Shown one piece after another: positions 5,856-15,022 of a stretch of DNA of 33,995 bases; positions within the stretch are counted from its first letter, which is position 1; each line of letters opens with the position of its first letter. Source of the stretch: Candidatus Wolframiiraptor allenii (GTDB lineage: Archaea; Thermoproteota; Nitrososphaeria_A; Caldarchaeales; Wolframiiraptoraceae); assembly GCA_023539495.1 (NCBI GenBank), contig JAKCEV010000008.1:1-33995 (forward strand), in the 5' to 3' direction. The notes beneath the pieces are model-generated. The model did not search any database. It saw nothing but the letters and a program-made list of their open reading frames with translations, and had not been told where the DNA came from. A program made the position numbers and the translations under genes.

Positions 5856-7974
5856 AGTAAGGTTGGAGGAATGCTTTGGGCGGCCTCGCCCTCTTGCCAA
5901 GGACTGCCGAGATCGCGACGGTCAATAGGTATGGTATGGATTGAAAGAACTGGTATGGTAGCTGGACTATCGTGACAAGCCATGCTTGAAGGGCGTTTAG
6001 GAATCCGAAGAAGATGCATGCAAGCCATATCCATGCGGGGTTCCAGTTTCCGAGTACGACGAGGGCCATGGCTATCCAGCTCCACTCGCCGCCAACGTTT
6101 AGGTTGAATGATCTTAGGTCTATGAGCGAGTAGAATGCGCCTCCTATGGCCATCAGCGCGGAGCCTGCCAATATTGTATAATATCTCACCGCGTGAACCC
6201 TGATCAGGGATGAGTCCGCGGCTCTTGGGTTCTCGCCGACGGCCCTCAACATGAGGCCCCACCTAGTCTTAGACAGTATGAAGATTAGGATCAGTGGCAG
6301 GATGTATACCCCAGCATAGATATATAGACTCTGGCTGAAGGCTGAACCTATTATAGGCAGGTCTCCAAGGGGCCCAAGCTTTAAGGGAGGCGTGGCCGGG
6401 ACTGTCGGCTCGACTAGTGGCGACCCAATTAGTACACGGTGCACGAAGTATGTCAGGTTCATGGCGTAGAATGTTATCGTTATTCCCGAGATGTGCTGCT
6501 GGCATCCGAGGCTAACTACTAGGAGGGCGTGGAGTAGGCCGAGGAGCGCGCCGATGAGGGCCGCGGCCATTATCCCGATTAATATGCTGCCGGAGAGGTA
6601 GGCGGCCATGAAACCCCATCCAGCGCCGGCTATCATTATTCCGAGTATTCCAAGATTTAGAACACCGGTCTTCTCTATGAGCATCTCGCCTAAGGATGCG
6701 AAGATTATTGGCGTCGCCGAGACTAGCGTTAAGCCCACAATGCTGGAAATGATCCTCTCCAAGTAGCTTCCCCGGGTGATCACGCCGACAATCGCGAGGA
6801 TTACAAGCACCATAATTATGTAGAGCATTATCATTAGAGTCCTCCTGCTGGGGATGATCCGGAATGATTGGCGGCCACCATCTAGATTACTTGAGGCAAC
6901 GGGAGGCTTTTCGAGCCTAACAATTCTCCTGAGCCCGATGCGTATCCTGTATGTCGTGATGGCTCCTAGTATCAGGAAGATTATGAGGGTCTGTGCTTGT
7001 ATGAGGTCTGATAGGAATGATGGGACGCCAGTGTTCCAGCTCATGGCATTTGCGCCGTTTATCAATATGCTGAAGAATATTCCAGCTAATGCCGCCCCTA
7101 TCGGGTCGAGACCGCCGAGCATAGCTATCGCCAAGGCTATGAGGCCGTAGTTGGGGCCGACGAATGGCGTCATGTAAAATAGTATTCCGGTTACCTCACA
7201 TGCCCCGGCAAGCCCAGCAAGGCCGCCGCTGATAAAAGCTACCCAGAAGTAGATCTTCGGGAGGCTGAATCCCTCGAGCTCCGCAACCCTTGGCGAGGTC
7301 GCGGCTATAATCCAGTTTCTGAGAATGGTCCTATTCATTAGGATCCAGAGAACTCCTAGGATGATGAAGGGTACTATCACGCCTAGATGGAGTCGAGTTC
7401 CCGGGATGAGTATCGGGAGCTTCGCATTAGCTCCTATCTCGGCTGACTGTGGATAGGTGGTGTAAGGGGCTCTCATCGGCCCCGTGAGAAGGCCAGCGCA
7501 TATCTGGAGAACCGCGCTCCAGATTAGAAGTGTTGTCAAGACCTCATCTTGGTTGCGCTGGACCTTCAGCCACCAGCTCACGAGACATACGGCCGCGCCC
7601 CCAAGCCAGCTCAACATGAAGATTAGCGGTATCAGGAGCTGGGGCGGAAGATGCTTTAACTGGACTCCGACATATGCCGCGATTAGGCCGCCGATTATGA
7701 ACTGGCCATGTACTCCGAGGTTCCAGAACCTGGCCTTAAATGCGACTAGGATCGCGAATGCTAGGAGTACTAGCGGCGATGCAGTGACTAGGATTTCCGC
7801 GGGGTTCTCGAAGGGCCACGTGAGAAGATAATAGTATACTGCTCCAAGGTCTCCCCCGGCCATCAGGACATATATCGCGGAGGCTAGGATTGAAAGGATG
7901 ACTGCTAGAACGGTAATGCTCAGCCTCTTGATGGGTGTGAGGGCTCCTCTTCTCTCGAGGCTAAGCTCGAGCAA
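5845..7974 (-). CDS. Fused double permease of a BMP-type (nucleoside/sugar) ABC importer
   Basis: A 709-residue membrane protein made of two BPD-transp_2 permeases in one chain. The N half (about 1-350) has the FWNLGVHGQF motif and a GLAGLAGA-type coupling region; the C half (about 375-700) has the EKTGVLNLGILG motif typical of the partner permease and the RAVGENPRAADSS cytoplasmic loop. In most organisms these halves are separate genes. The linker (about 350-375) is polar. The gene overlaps the ATPase gene by 14 nt and is third in the operon binding protein-ATPase-permease. The transporter probably takes up nucleosides or a sugar; the substrate cannot be read from sequence. Confidence 0.92.
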   Translation of the reverse strand: MLELSLERRGALTPIKRLSITVLAVILSILASAIYVLMAGGDLGAVYYYLLTWPFENPAEILVTASPLVLLAFAILVAFKARFWNLGVHGQFIIGGLIAAYVGVQLKHLPPQLLIPLIFMLSWLGGAAVCLVSWWLKVQRNQDEVLTTLLIWSAVLQICAGLLTGPMRAPYTTYPQSAEIGANAKLPILIPGTRLHLGVIVPFIILGVLWILMNRTILRNWIIAATSPRVAELEGFSLPKIYFWVAFISGGLAGLAGACEVTGILFYMTPFVGPNYGLIALAIAMLGGLDPIGAALAGIFFSILINGANAMSWNTGVPSFLSDLIQAQTLIIFLILGAITTYRIRIGLRRIVRLEKPPVASSNLDGGRQSFRIIPSRRTLMIMLYIIMVLVILAIVGVITRGSYLERIISSIVGLTLVSATPIIFASLGEMLIEKTGVLNLGILGIMIAGAGWGFMAAYLSGSILIGIMAAALIGALLGLLHALLVVSLGCQQHISGITITFYAMNLTYFVHRVLIGSPLVEPTVPATPPLKLGPLGDLPIIGSAFSQSLYIYAGVYILPLILIFILSKTRWGLMLRAVGENPRAADSSLIRVHAVRYYTILAGSALMAIGGAFYSLIDLRSFNLNVGGEWSWIAMALVVLGNWNPAWIWLACIFFGFLNALQAWLVTIVQLPYQFFQSIPYLLTVAISAVLGKRARPPKAFLQPYFRE

Positions 7975-9502
7975 TCTCCATCAGCCCGCTTATCATCATC
8001 CCAAGCTTCTCAACAGTTATCTCGGAGGGCTTGAATGTCCCGAGAATCCTCCTATTCGCGAATGCTGAGACCCTATCACATATTGCTAATAGCTCCTTCA
8101 GGTTCGGGGAAAATATTATCGTTGTTAATCCTCTCCGCCGCCTTTCCAAAACCCTGTCAAAGAACAACTTTACACCGCGTGGATCTAGACCTACGGTTGG
8201 GTGAAGGGCTATCAGGAGCTTATCCCACCTTCCTAGCACTCTCCCGATATATGTTCTCTGCATGTTTCCGCCCGAGAGTGTTTCAATGGGATCCTTCAAG
8301 TCCCTGAAAACCATCTGGAACTCGCCCGCAAGTCTCTTAGCAAGCCTCCTCCGCTTCTCCGGCTCAAGGAATATCCCATGTGAGAAGAGGCTCTCGCTCC
8401 CGATAGTGAGATTATCCTCTATGCTCGCCCCGAGGATCAGGCCATCCCGTATCCTATCATCCGAAAGGAATCCGACGCCGCGCCTCCTGAGCTCTGCCGT
8501 GCCTAGGCCGGTAACATCCTCGCCAAACAATATTATCCTCCCAGATGCGGACTTCCTAACACCATAGATGCATTCTGCCAGCTCTTTCTCCCCGGTCCCG
8601 GGCACAGCCGCTATCCCATGAATCTCCCCCTCAAAAATCTCGAGATCAAGATCCTGTACGACGACCTCGCCCCTATCATCCACGACAACCAGATTCTCAA
8701 GCCTCAGAGCCGTCCTCTCACCAGTTTTCTCCAAGATCTCAACCTCCTCCGATGGCTTGAAGTACTCCACCTCCTCAAACATGCTCTTGATGAGATCCTC
8801 GAGCCTGGCCTCTCTCGCATCGAATCTCGAGACTATCTTGCCGCCAGTCATCACGAGAATCTCGTCAACGACTTCGATCAGGTCCGAGAGATCATGGGAG
8901 ATGAGTATCATGGTATACCCGCGGCTGGTCAGCTCTCTCAGGTACTCGCTTATCCTCCGCTTCTGCTGCGCCGGGAGATAAGCCATGCTCTCATCCAGTA
9001 TCAGGACAGGCCTCCTCCCCATCTCATGGAGCATCTCACAGAGTATTAGGGCCCGGATGATCTCGAATGTCCTTAGCTGCCCTATCGGAAGCCTCTCTGC
9101 CGGCTGATCAAGATTGAGCTTAACGCCGATTTCACCAGCTATCCTCTCAGCCCTCCTCCTAACCCCATCTAGATCGGGCATTATGCCTGGATGAAGAAGC
9201 GCGAGTTGTTCGAGAAGCGTTAGAGCTGGAGCAAGGTTAGGATGCTGCTCAACTTTAACAACGCCTGCCTCGATCACCGCCTGATGATATTCCTTAATCC
9301 TAACATTATTGACAAAAACATCCCCGCGATCAGGTCTCAAGTATCCAGAGATTATGTTTGTCAGTGTTGATTTCCCAGCTCCATTGGGCCCAACGAGCCC
9401 GTAAACCCTGCCCCCATCAAGTTCCAAGGTGACATCATCTAATGCTGTTGCACCCCCAATGAAGGTCTTCCTCACATTTATCAGCCTGATCGCGGGGATC
9501 AA
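7961..9502 (-). CDS. ABC importer ATPase with two nucleotide-binding domains (YufO/RbsA-like)
   Basis: A 513-residue tandem ATPase that powers the fused permease. Domain 1 has a good Walker A (GPNGAGKST), a weak signature (LPIGQLRTFE in place of LSGGQ) and Walker B LILDES. Domain 2 has a degraded Walker A (AAVPGTGEKE), but a clear signature LSGGNMQR followed by LLIALHPTVGLD. The split of intact motifs between the halves is usual for nucleoside and ribose-type importers and implies one effective hydrolysis site. It lies 16 nt after the binding-protein gene and overlaps the permease gene. Confidence 0.95.
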   Translation of the reverse strand: MIPAIRLINVRKTFIGGATALDDVTLELDGGRVYGLVGPNGAGKSTLTNIISGYLRPDRGDVFVNNVRIKEYHQAVIEAGVVKVEQHPNLAPALTLLEQLALLHPGIMPDLDGVRRRAERIAGEIGVKLNLDQPAERLPIGQLRTFEIIRALILCEMLHEMGRRPVLILDESMAYLPAQQKRRISEYLRELTSRGYTMILISHDLSDLIEVVDEILVMTGGKIVSRFDAREARLEDLIKSMFEEVEYFKPSEEVEILEKTGERTALRLENLVVVDDRGEVVVQDLDLEIFEGEIHGIAAVPGTGEKELAECIYGVRKSASGRIILFGEDVTGLGTAELRRRGVGFLSDDRIRDGLILGASIEDNLTIGSESLFSHGIFLEPEKRRRLAKRLAGEFQMVFRDLKDPIETLSGGNMQRTYIGRVLGRWDKLLIALHPTVGLDPRGVKLFFDRVLERRRRGLTTIIFSPNLKELLAICDRVSAFANRRILGTFKPSEITVEKLGMMISGLMEIARA

Positions 9503-9518
9503 AGCGATCTCACCAGCC

Positions 9519-10757
9519 CTACTTCTTCGGCCTCATGGTTCTCCGCGCCAGCAAGGCTATCACTATAGCCTCGATTACGACCACCGCCGCCAGCACATAC
9601 GTCGTTATCTCGAAAATCTGTGCTGGTTGCTGGGACGTCATGCCTCCAGCCTGCCTAAGCTCCGGCCAAACTTGCTCCGGCGGCAGCTCGATTATTGGAA
9701 CCCAGGTCATCCCTGTTCTAATCTTATCCTCCCACTCCCTAACCAGCGCTAGGATATCTTCATTTAGCGGCGGGCTCGGCTTACCGAAGTGATGGAATGA
9801 GGCGAGATAAGATCCATTAAAGCTCATCCACGAGTATGTTCCGAGGTTATCGGCAGTATATGATCCCGATAGGACCCTATCGAAGACCACTCGGACCGTC
9901 GGCCTCATATCCCATATGAGACTTGTTATTGTGACTTCGGGCGCCCTCTCATATTGATCCGCCATGTTGCCTATGACCCATACCTCCCTGCCCGCGGCAT
10001 AAGCCTCCCTGGCAGCCTCTTCAGCCCCAACTCTCTCAGCGAAGATCACATCAACCCCACTATCTATCAAGGTCTTCGCCAGCCTCTTTGCGGTCGCTGG
10101 ATGATACCATGGAGACTCGCCTGGCGGAATATTGCCAAGTAGATAAACCACCTTTACCTCAACATTCGGGTTAACCATCTTGGCGCCATAGATGAATGCG
10201 TTGACGATCCTATTCACCTCGTTTATCGGCATCGCGGCGACAACACCTATCTTATTGGTCTTCGTGATCTTTCCAGCAATGATCCCTGCGAGGAATGCTG
10301 GCTGATGAAGCCAGTTATCAAAGACCGCGAAGTTCGGTGGGGTTGGGGAGTACTCGCTGCCGGCGGCGAAGGCTACATTCGGATAATCTTTCGCAACCCT
10401 CCTCGCGATATCCTCCTTAAGAAATGCATCGAGGAAGACTATATCAGCAACCTTCGCCGCGTCCCTAAGCGCGAGCTCGAACTCCTTGGGATCTTGCTTC
10501 CTATCCACAAACTGGTAATCAACCTCTATACCCTTCGCCCTATACTCCTCAGCGACGGCGAGAATTGCTTGGTGTATAGCTCCATCCCATGGCTCGCTAA
10601 CAGGCGTCTGGAAAACCGCCCGGACAACGAGCTTCCTACGCGCCTCTTGGCCTTCAGCGGATATCAGCGAAAACCCGGCGAGAATAATGCAAAGCGAAAG
10701 CAACACGGCGAGAAACGCTACCCGCCTCGCCGCAAAACTCCCACTCACTCGGGGCAT
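9519..10757 (-). CDS. BMP-family substrate-binding protein, membrane-anchored
   Basis: A 412-residue periplasmic-binding-type protein of the Bmp/Med family. It has a hydrophobic signal segment (about 10-33), the two-lobed binding domain with FLDAFLK, HQPAFLAGIIAG and the GVDVIFAERVGAEEAA region, and a C-terminal transmembrane helix (about 385-405) ending in a basic RRTMRPKK tail. The C-terminal anchor suits an archaeon with no outer membrane. It is first in the operon. A TATA box (GGGTATAAA on this strand) lies about 28 nt before the ATG, so the transcript is probably leaderless. Ligands of this family are mostly purine nucleosides; a sugar is possible given the sugar-catabolic neighbours. 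Confidence 0.93.
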   Translation of the reverse strand: MPRVSGSFAARRVAFLAVLLSLCIILAGFSLISAEGQEARRKLVVRAVFQTPVSEPWDGAIHQAILAVAEEYRAKGIEVDYQFVDRKQDPKEFELALRDAAKVADIVFLDAFLKEDIARRVAKDYPNVAFAAGSEYSPTPPNFAVFDNWLHQPAFLAGIIAGKITKTNKIGVVAAMPINEVNRIVNAFIYGAKMVNPNVEVKVVYLLGNIPPGESPWYHPATAKRLAKTLIDSGVDVIFAERVGAEEAAREAYAAGREVWVIGNMADQYERAPEVTITSLIWDMRPTVRVVFDRVLSGSYTADNLGTYSWMSFNGSYLASFHHFGKPSPPLNEDILALVREWEDKIRTGMTWVPIIELPPEQVWPELRQAGGMTSQQPAQIFEITTYVLAAVVVIEAIVIALLARRTMRPKK

Positions 10758-10780
10758 ATTGAACGAGTGTCAAAGCTTCA

Positions 10781-10789
10781 TTTATACCC
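10781..10789 (-). promoter_or_regulatory. TATA box of the BMP transporter operon
   Basis: On the minus strand the sequence reads GGGTATAAA, centred about 28 nt upstream of the ATG at 10757. That spacing puts the transcription start at or within a few bases of the start codon, as in leaderless archaeal mRNAs. Confidence 0.5.
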
Positions 10790-10854
10790 TTTCTGGGCGG
10801 GGGAATCGAGAAGGTATACTTGGAGATTACGCGTTTGCATAAGATTACTGGAGA

Positions 10855-10865
10855 AAATTTTTAAG
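10855..10865 (+). promoter_or_regulatory. TATA box of tRNA-Phe
   Basis: The AT-rich AAATTTTTAAG lies 33-43 nt before the tRNA, close to the spacing seen for the two tRNA-Val genes here. Confidence 0.5.
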
Positions 10866-10897
10866 AAGCCGGTAAAATATTCTGAAAGCAGCCCGCT

Positions 10898-10969
10898 GCC
10901 CCGGTAGCTCAGCGGGAGAGCGCCCGGCTGAAGACCGGGTTGTCGTGGGTTCAAATCCCACCCGGGGCA
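10898..10969 (+). tRNA. tRNA-Phe(GAA)
   Basis: The acceptor stem GCCCCGG pairs with CCGGGGC, discriminator A. The anticodon stem CCCGG/CCGGG holds loop CTGAAGA, anticodon GAA. The T arm is GTGGG-TTCAAAT-CCCAC. There is no intron and CCA is not encoded. The Taw2-like gene at 28726-29574 belongs to the pathway that modifies G37 of this tRNA. Confidence 0.96.
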
Positions 10970-10988
10970 AGGTACACCTCTTCCACGT

Positions 10989-11297
10989 TTACCTTCCTGT
11001 CCCACATTCTCCGTGGGAAAGGTTAAGGAAAAGTCTCGATATTCCCATTTTTGGACGATGAACTGCCCATATACCGAGCTCTTGGAGATTTTCCCCGGCG
11101 ATGAGGATCCCCCTTGATGCTGATATATAGACTGAGCCAATCTTGGTCTTAGGAAAGGAAATGATGAGTTCTACTTCGACTGAAGCCGGCTTTATGATGA
11201 ACCTGGCTTTGTTGATTGGATCAAAGTTAACATAATATAGAGCCGGCGTATGCGTGAAGGCGGAAGAGGGGTCTAAGGGATAATTTACGCGTTTCAT
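10989..11297 (-). CDS. Possible small hypothetical protein, divergent from etfB
   Basis: An ATG-initiated frame of 102 residues fills the gap between tRNA-Phe and etfB. Its composition is protein-like (alternating hydrophobic stretches such as VEVELIISFP and SVYISASRGILIAG), but I see no known motif, signal or membrane segment. The start is 12 nt from that of etfB, so the two promoters would have to interlock. The other strand has only short shadow frames. It could be an unrecognised gene or chance; treat it as tentative. Confidence 0.4.
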   Translation of the reverse strand: MKRVNYPLDPSSAFTHTPALYYVNFDPINKARFIIKPASVEVELIISFPKTKIGSVYISASRGILIAGENLQELGIWAVHRPKMGISRLFLNLSHGECGTGR

Positions 11298-11309
11298 GGT
11301 GGTTCCACT

Positions 11310-12113
11310 ATGAGCAATCAGGGCTTTAACATAATAGTCCTGATAAAGCAGGTTCCTGACATTGAGAAGGTTAGGTTCGATGTTGAGACGGGGAGGATTG
11401 ATAGGAGCTCAGCGCCCGGCGAGACAAATCCATTTGATCTACACGCTCTGGAGGCCGGACTACAGATTAAGGAAAGGTTTGGGGGGTTAGTCACCGTTAT
11501 TAGCATGGGGCCGAGGCAGGCTGAGTCCTCGCTTAAGGATGCCTTGGCCAGGGGAGCCGATAGAGCAATACTATTGACGGATGCTAGGCTGGCCGGAGCC
11601 GACACGATAGCGACCGCGAAGGCACTTGCCGCCGCCATTAAAAAGCTGGGAAAATTCGACCTAGTGCTCTGCGGTGAGAAGACTGTTGATGGCGATACTG
11701 GGCAGGTTGGCCCGGAGGTTGCCGAGCTCCTAGGAGTACCCCATGCGGCCTACGTCTGCGAGATCAGAGAGGTAACACGAGATAGCGTTAAAGTTGTCTC
11801 TGATATGGGCGACAAATATCTTTACGAGCTGAAACTGCCAGCCCTGTTAACTGTAACTAGGGAACTCAACTCGCCAAGGCTCCCGACATTAAAGGATCTC
11901 CTAAGGGCCAAGAGATTGAATGTTGAGATCTGGACCGCCGACCATCTCTCAGAGATAATCCCAGTTAATCAGCTTGGTTTCCAGGGATCTAAGACTAAGG
12001 TTGTTAAGGTTGTGATACCAAGCACGGAGCATAGGAAGGGGTTGATACTAAAGGGCGATGACGCGGTTGAGAAAATCGGCGAGATAATCTTGAGGGAGGT
12101 GGCTGGTGGATGA
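11310..12113 (+). CDS. etfB: Electron transfer flavoprotein beta subunit (EtfB)
   Basis: A 267-residue beta subunit that pairs with the EtfA encoded next to it and passes electrons between a flavin dehydrogenase and other carriers. Family signatures: the VLIKQVPD start, GPRQAESSLKDALARGADRAILL, then ADTIATAKALAAAI and DGDTGQVGPEVAELLG. The last two segments look like those of the bifurcating/confurcating Etf group rather than of mitochondrial-type Etf, in which the region reads D-DD-NQTG. A GGTGG sequence 7 nt upstream fits the ATG at 11310. The stop overlaps the etfA start (ATGA), so the two are translationally coupled. Confidence 0.94.
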   Translation: MSNQGFNIIVLIKQVPDIEKVRFDVETGRIDRSSAPGETNPFDLHALEAGLQIKERFGGLVTVISMGPRQAESSLKDALARGADRAILLTDARLAGADTIATAKALAAAIKKLGKFDLVLCGEKTVDGDTGQVGPEVAELLGVPHAAYVCEIREVTRDSVKVVSDMGDKYLYELKLPALLTVTRELNSPRLPTLKDLLRAKRLNVEIWTADHLSEIIPVNQLGFQGSKTKVVKVVIPSTEHRKGLILKGDDAVEKIGEIILREVAGG

Positions 12114-13093
12114 CTGGGATACTCATATACGCCGAGGCCAATGGCCCCGAGATACATCCAATATCATTCGAGCTCCTTGGAAAGGCTAGGGAGCTGGCCG
12201 AAAAGCTCGGGCTGGAGGTCTGGAGCGTGGCCCTCGGATGCAGAATCTCGGATAAGGCCTCCGAGCTAATATATCATGGCGCTGACAGGGTCTACATCTA
12301 TGATGATGAAAGGCTCCGGGATCTAAACGTTGTAGCATACAAGAATGTGCTCGTGGAACTTGTGAGGGAGACTAAGCCGGAGATCTTCCTCCTCGGCGCG
12401 ACTCCTTGGGGCCGGAGCCTAGCTCCAAGGGTGGCCGCAGCCCTTGATACAGGCCTAACAGCGGACTGTATAGATCTCCAAGTCAGCGAGAATGGAAAGC
12501 TCATTCAAATAAGGCCCGCATTCACTGGGAACATCCTCGCGCATATAGAGACTGTTAGCAAACCAGTTATGGCCACCATAAGATATAGGGTAATGAAGAA
12601 GCTTCCCCGAGACGTAAATAGGAGAGGGGAGATAATAGTCCGCAGGCTCGAGGAGATAGACTGTGATGGGATAAAATGCTTGGGAAAAGTGTCGGAGAGA
12701 GGGATAAGTCTTGCTGATGCAGAGATAGTGGTTGCTGGCGGAAGGGGCTTGAAGAAGAAAGAGGATCTAAAGATGCTGGAAGAACTAGCAAACCTGATTG
12801 GTGGTGTTGTCGGGGCGAGCAGGCCATTAGTCGAGGAGGGTTGGATATCAAAGGATCACCAGGTCGGCTTTAGCGGAAACGTTGTCAAGCCAAAGCTATA
12901 TATCGCGTGTGGGATATCTGGCTCGCCACAGCATCTAGCTGGAATGAGGGACTCAAATATAATAATAGCGATAAACACTGACCCATCAGCGCCAATTTTC
13001 AGGCATGCGGATTATGGCGTGGTTGCCGACCTCTACGACTTCATGCCAAAACTCATTAACTATCTAAAAGAGAGGACTGGAAAAACTGCATAA
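12110..13093 (+). CDS. etfA: Electron transfer flavoprotein alpha subunit (EtfA)
   Basis: A 327-residue alpha subunit. The C-terminal FAD-binding domain is well conserved: GGRGLKKKEDL, GASRPLVEEGW, the QVGFSGNVVKPKLYIACGIS segment, SGSPQHLAGM and INTDPSAPIF. The N-terminal domain has the usual GATPWGRSLAPRVAA segment. It overlaps etfB by 4 nt and has a GGGAGGTGG ribosome-binding sequence 6-7 nt before the start. The two-gene operon ends just before the convergent AOR gene. The likely dehydrogenase partner in this window is the GlcD-type enzyme at 17446-18831. Confidence 0.95.
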   Translation: MTGILIYAEANGPEIHPISFELLGKARELAEKLGLEVWSVALGCRISDKASELIYHGADRVYIYDDERLRDLNVVAYKNVLVELVRETKPEIFLLGATPWGRSLAPRVAAALDTGLTADCIDLQVSENGKLIQIRPAFTGNILAHIETVSKPVMATIRYRVMKKLPRDVNRRGEIIVRRLEEIDCDGIKCLGKVSERGISLADAEIVVAGGRGLKKKEDLKMLEELANLIGGVVGASRPLVEEGWISKDHQVGFSGNVVKPKLYIACGISGSPQHLAGMRDSNIIIAINTDPSAPIFRHADYGVVADLYDFMPKLINYLKERTGKTA

Positions 13094-13133
13094 ATAAAAA
13101 TGGCTTAAATAACGGTTGCAGTCAATCAAGCGG

Positions 13134-15020
13134 TTACTTTATTCTCTCCAAGAGCCTCTTATATGCCTCGAATTTGCTTTCCTCCAAGCATTTCATGAGC
13201 CCGAGTCTCTCAAGAGTCTCCCTTTTCGGGTAACCATCCGGATTCCATCCCCGATACTCATAGTATTCTTTCAACATTCTATCCAGCTCAACGACTTGGC
13301 CTGCAGCTCCACCATCAGATAGGGGTTCTTTGAGCAATCTCTCAGGGAGCTTATCGTCCTCGCCACTCATACCGCATGCCAAGTTGAATAGCCTCTTCAG
13401 GTTGAAGATCGCCGTTCCTCTTTGATGCAGGTCTTTTGCAGTGGCCTTTCTCCCCGTGGCTAGCGAGTAGACTGAGGCGACGTGTCCAGGGGTTATCATG
13501 AGAAACTTACATATCCCTAGAGACTCAATGACATCATGCCAGTCCTGCATTATCGCCACAATCCTACCCTTCCCATCCACGTCAAACCTCCAGACCCTCT
13601 CATGTATCCCTAAATCCGTTACCCTCTCACCCTGCTCTATCCTGAAGACAAGACCATATAGGTGGTCCGCGCCCCTATTGGATGTCGCATACTGAAGCCC
13701 CATTCCTTTAAACGCCCTAGGATCATGCATGGGTATCTCGAGACCCTTAGAGTGCATTGCAAATGATTCCGATCCCTTAACCTCCTTAGATGCTTCTCTC
13801 ACACCCCTCGCTAATAACTCCCCAATACCTTCTCTTTTCGCGATCTTCATAATCAATTCTTCAACGAGCTTATGATCTCCCCATTTGGGCCTGATTCCAC
13901 CTAATCTTTCATTACTTATCAGTCCTTTTTCATATGCCTCTATAAACCATGCTACGACAACGCCGGTTGAGATCGCATCTACGCCGAGCTTATTACAGAG
14001 CTGATGCAGCTTCGCCACCTTCGCGGGGTCGCTTATCAGGAGAAGGGATCCTAAAGCCCCTATGCTCTCATATTCAATGGCCCTCCCAACAACTTTCTCT
14101 CCATCAACCTCACAGTCAACATATCTCCAGCACCCTATTGGGCAATTGAAGCAGGCTCTATGTCCTTTAACTATCCTCTTTGCTACTTCCTCGCCCTCTA
14201 GATTGCGTACCTCATCCCATGTTCCCATACTGAAGTTTTTTATCGGAAGATCTCCATAGGTATACATTGGCCCAACTTCGGCGGTCGTGCCATATGTCGA
14301 ATAGAGCTGCGTGGTTGGGAAAGACATTATTGATGGAAGTATCCTCTTAAGGTATTCTCTTAGGCTGGGTAGATTCTCCACCTCGACTTTGCCCGAACCT
14401 TTCACCGCTATTGCCTTCAGGTTTTTAGAACCCATGACGGCGCCCATACCACATCTTCCAGCAACCCTCGGACCATCCGGCCTAACATCGAAGAATACCC
14501 CCGCGATGCTGACGAGGTTCTCGCCAGCTGGGCCTATGATTGCGCATCTAACATTCTCGCCAATAAGCTTCTTCAACTCGATATCAGCTTCATAAGTATC
14601 TAGGCCCCAAAGCTTACTGGCATCCCTAATCTCTACCTCCCCGTCATGGATATAGATGTATACCGGTTTCTCCGACCTCCCGGTCACAACTATCCCATCA
14701 TATCCAGCTCTCTTCAGCTCGGTGCCCCAGAAGCCTCCAGCATGAGCCTCGCCCCAGCCCCGTGTTAACGGAGACTTCGCCGCCACAGTCATGCGAGCTC
14801 CAGTCGGCATTATTGTCCCGGTTAGAGGCCCAGTCATGAAGACAAGGGCATTCTCCGGTGAGAGCGGATCCACTGTAGGATCCACCAAATCGAATATCAG
14901 CCTAGCGGCCAGCCCGCTTCCACCAAGGAAGTTCACAAGATATTCTTCCGGAATCTCTTTAGCCTCCACCTTGCCATCGCTAAGGTTAATATACGCTATT
15001 TTCCCACAATAGCACTTCAT
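13134..15020 (-). CDS. Tungsten-type aldehyde:ferredoxin oxidoreductase (AOR family)
   Basis: A 628-residue enzyme that oxidises aldehydes to acids with a tungsto-bispterin cofactor and one [4Fe-4S] cluster, giving electrons to ferredoxin. Family features: the GKIAYINLSDG start, KSPLTRGWGEAHAGG, GAVMGSKNLKAIAV, cluster ligands C290-xx-C293-xxx-C297 (CFNCPIGC), the DAISTG pterin motif and a later Cys (LGICKFL) for the fourth ligand. I place the start at the ATG at 15020; an in-frame upstream extension lies inside the aldolase gene. Only 2 nt separate it from that gene, so they are one operon, which points to the aldolase product lactaldehyde as substrate (inference). Confidence 0.94.
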   Translation of the reverse strand: MKCYCGKIAYINLSDGKVEAKEIPEEYLVNFLGGSGLAARLIFDLVDPTVDPLSPENALVFMTGPLTGTIMPTGARMTVAAKSPLTRGWGEAHAGGFWGTELKRAGYDGIVVTGRSEKPVYIYIHDGEVEIRDASKLWGLDTYEADIELKKLIGENVRCAIIGPAGENLVSIAGVFFDVRPDGPRVAGRCGMGAVMGSKNLKAIAVKGSGKVEVENLPSLREYLKRILPSIMSFPTTQLYSTYGTTAEVGPMYTYGDLPIKNFSMGTWDEVRNLEGEEVAKRIVKGHRACFNCPIGCWRYVDCEVDGEKVVGRAIEYESIGALGSLLLISDPAKVAKLHQLCNKLGVDAISTGVVVAWFIEAYEKGLISNERLGGIRPKWGDHKLVEELIMKIAKREGIGELLARGVREASKEVKGSESFAMHSKGLEIPMHDPRAFKGMGLQYATSNRGADHLYGLVFRIEQGERVTDLGIHERVWRFDVDGKGRIVAIMQDWHDVIESLGICKFLMITPGHVASVYSLATGRKATAKDLHQRGTAIFNLKRLFNLACGMSGEDDKLPERLLKEPLSDGGAAGQVVELDRMLKEYYEYRGWNPDGYPKRETLERLGLMKCLEESKFEAYKRLLERIK

Positions 15021-15022
15021 CC

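Noticed and set aside
5741-6262. Minus-strand frame of 173 codons inside the permease gene
   Set aside because: It is a shifted frame of the permease gene, with Arg/Pro/His-rich noise composition.
10778-11140. Minus-strand open frame of 120 codons across tRNA-Phe
   Set aside because: It contains the GWDLNPRQPG-type peptide, which is simply the antisense of a tRNA T arm and anticodon arm; no start context and no family likeness.
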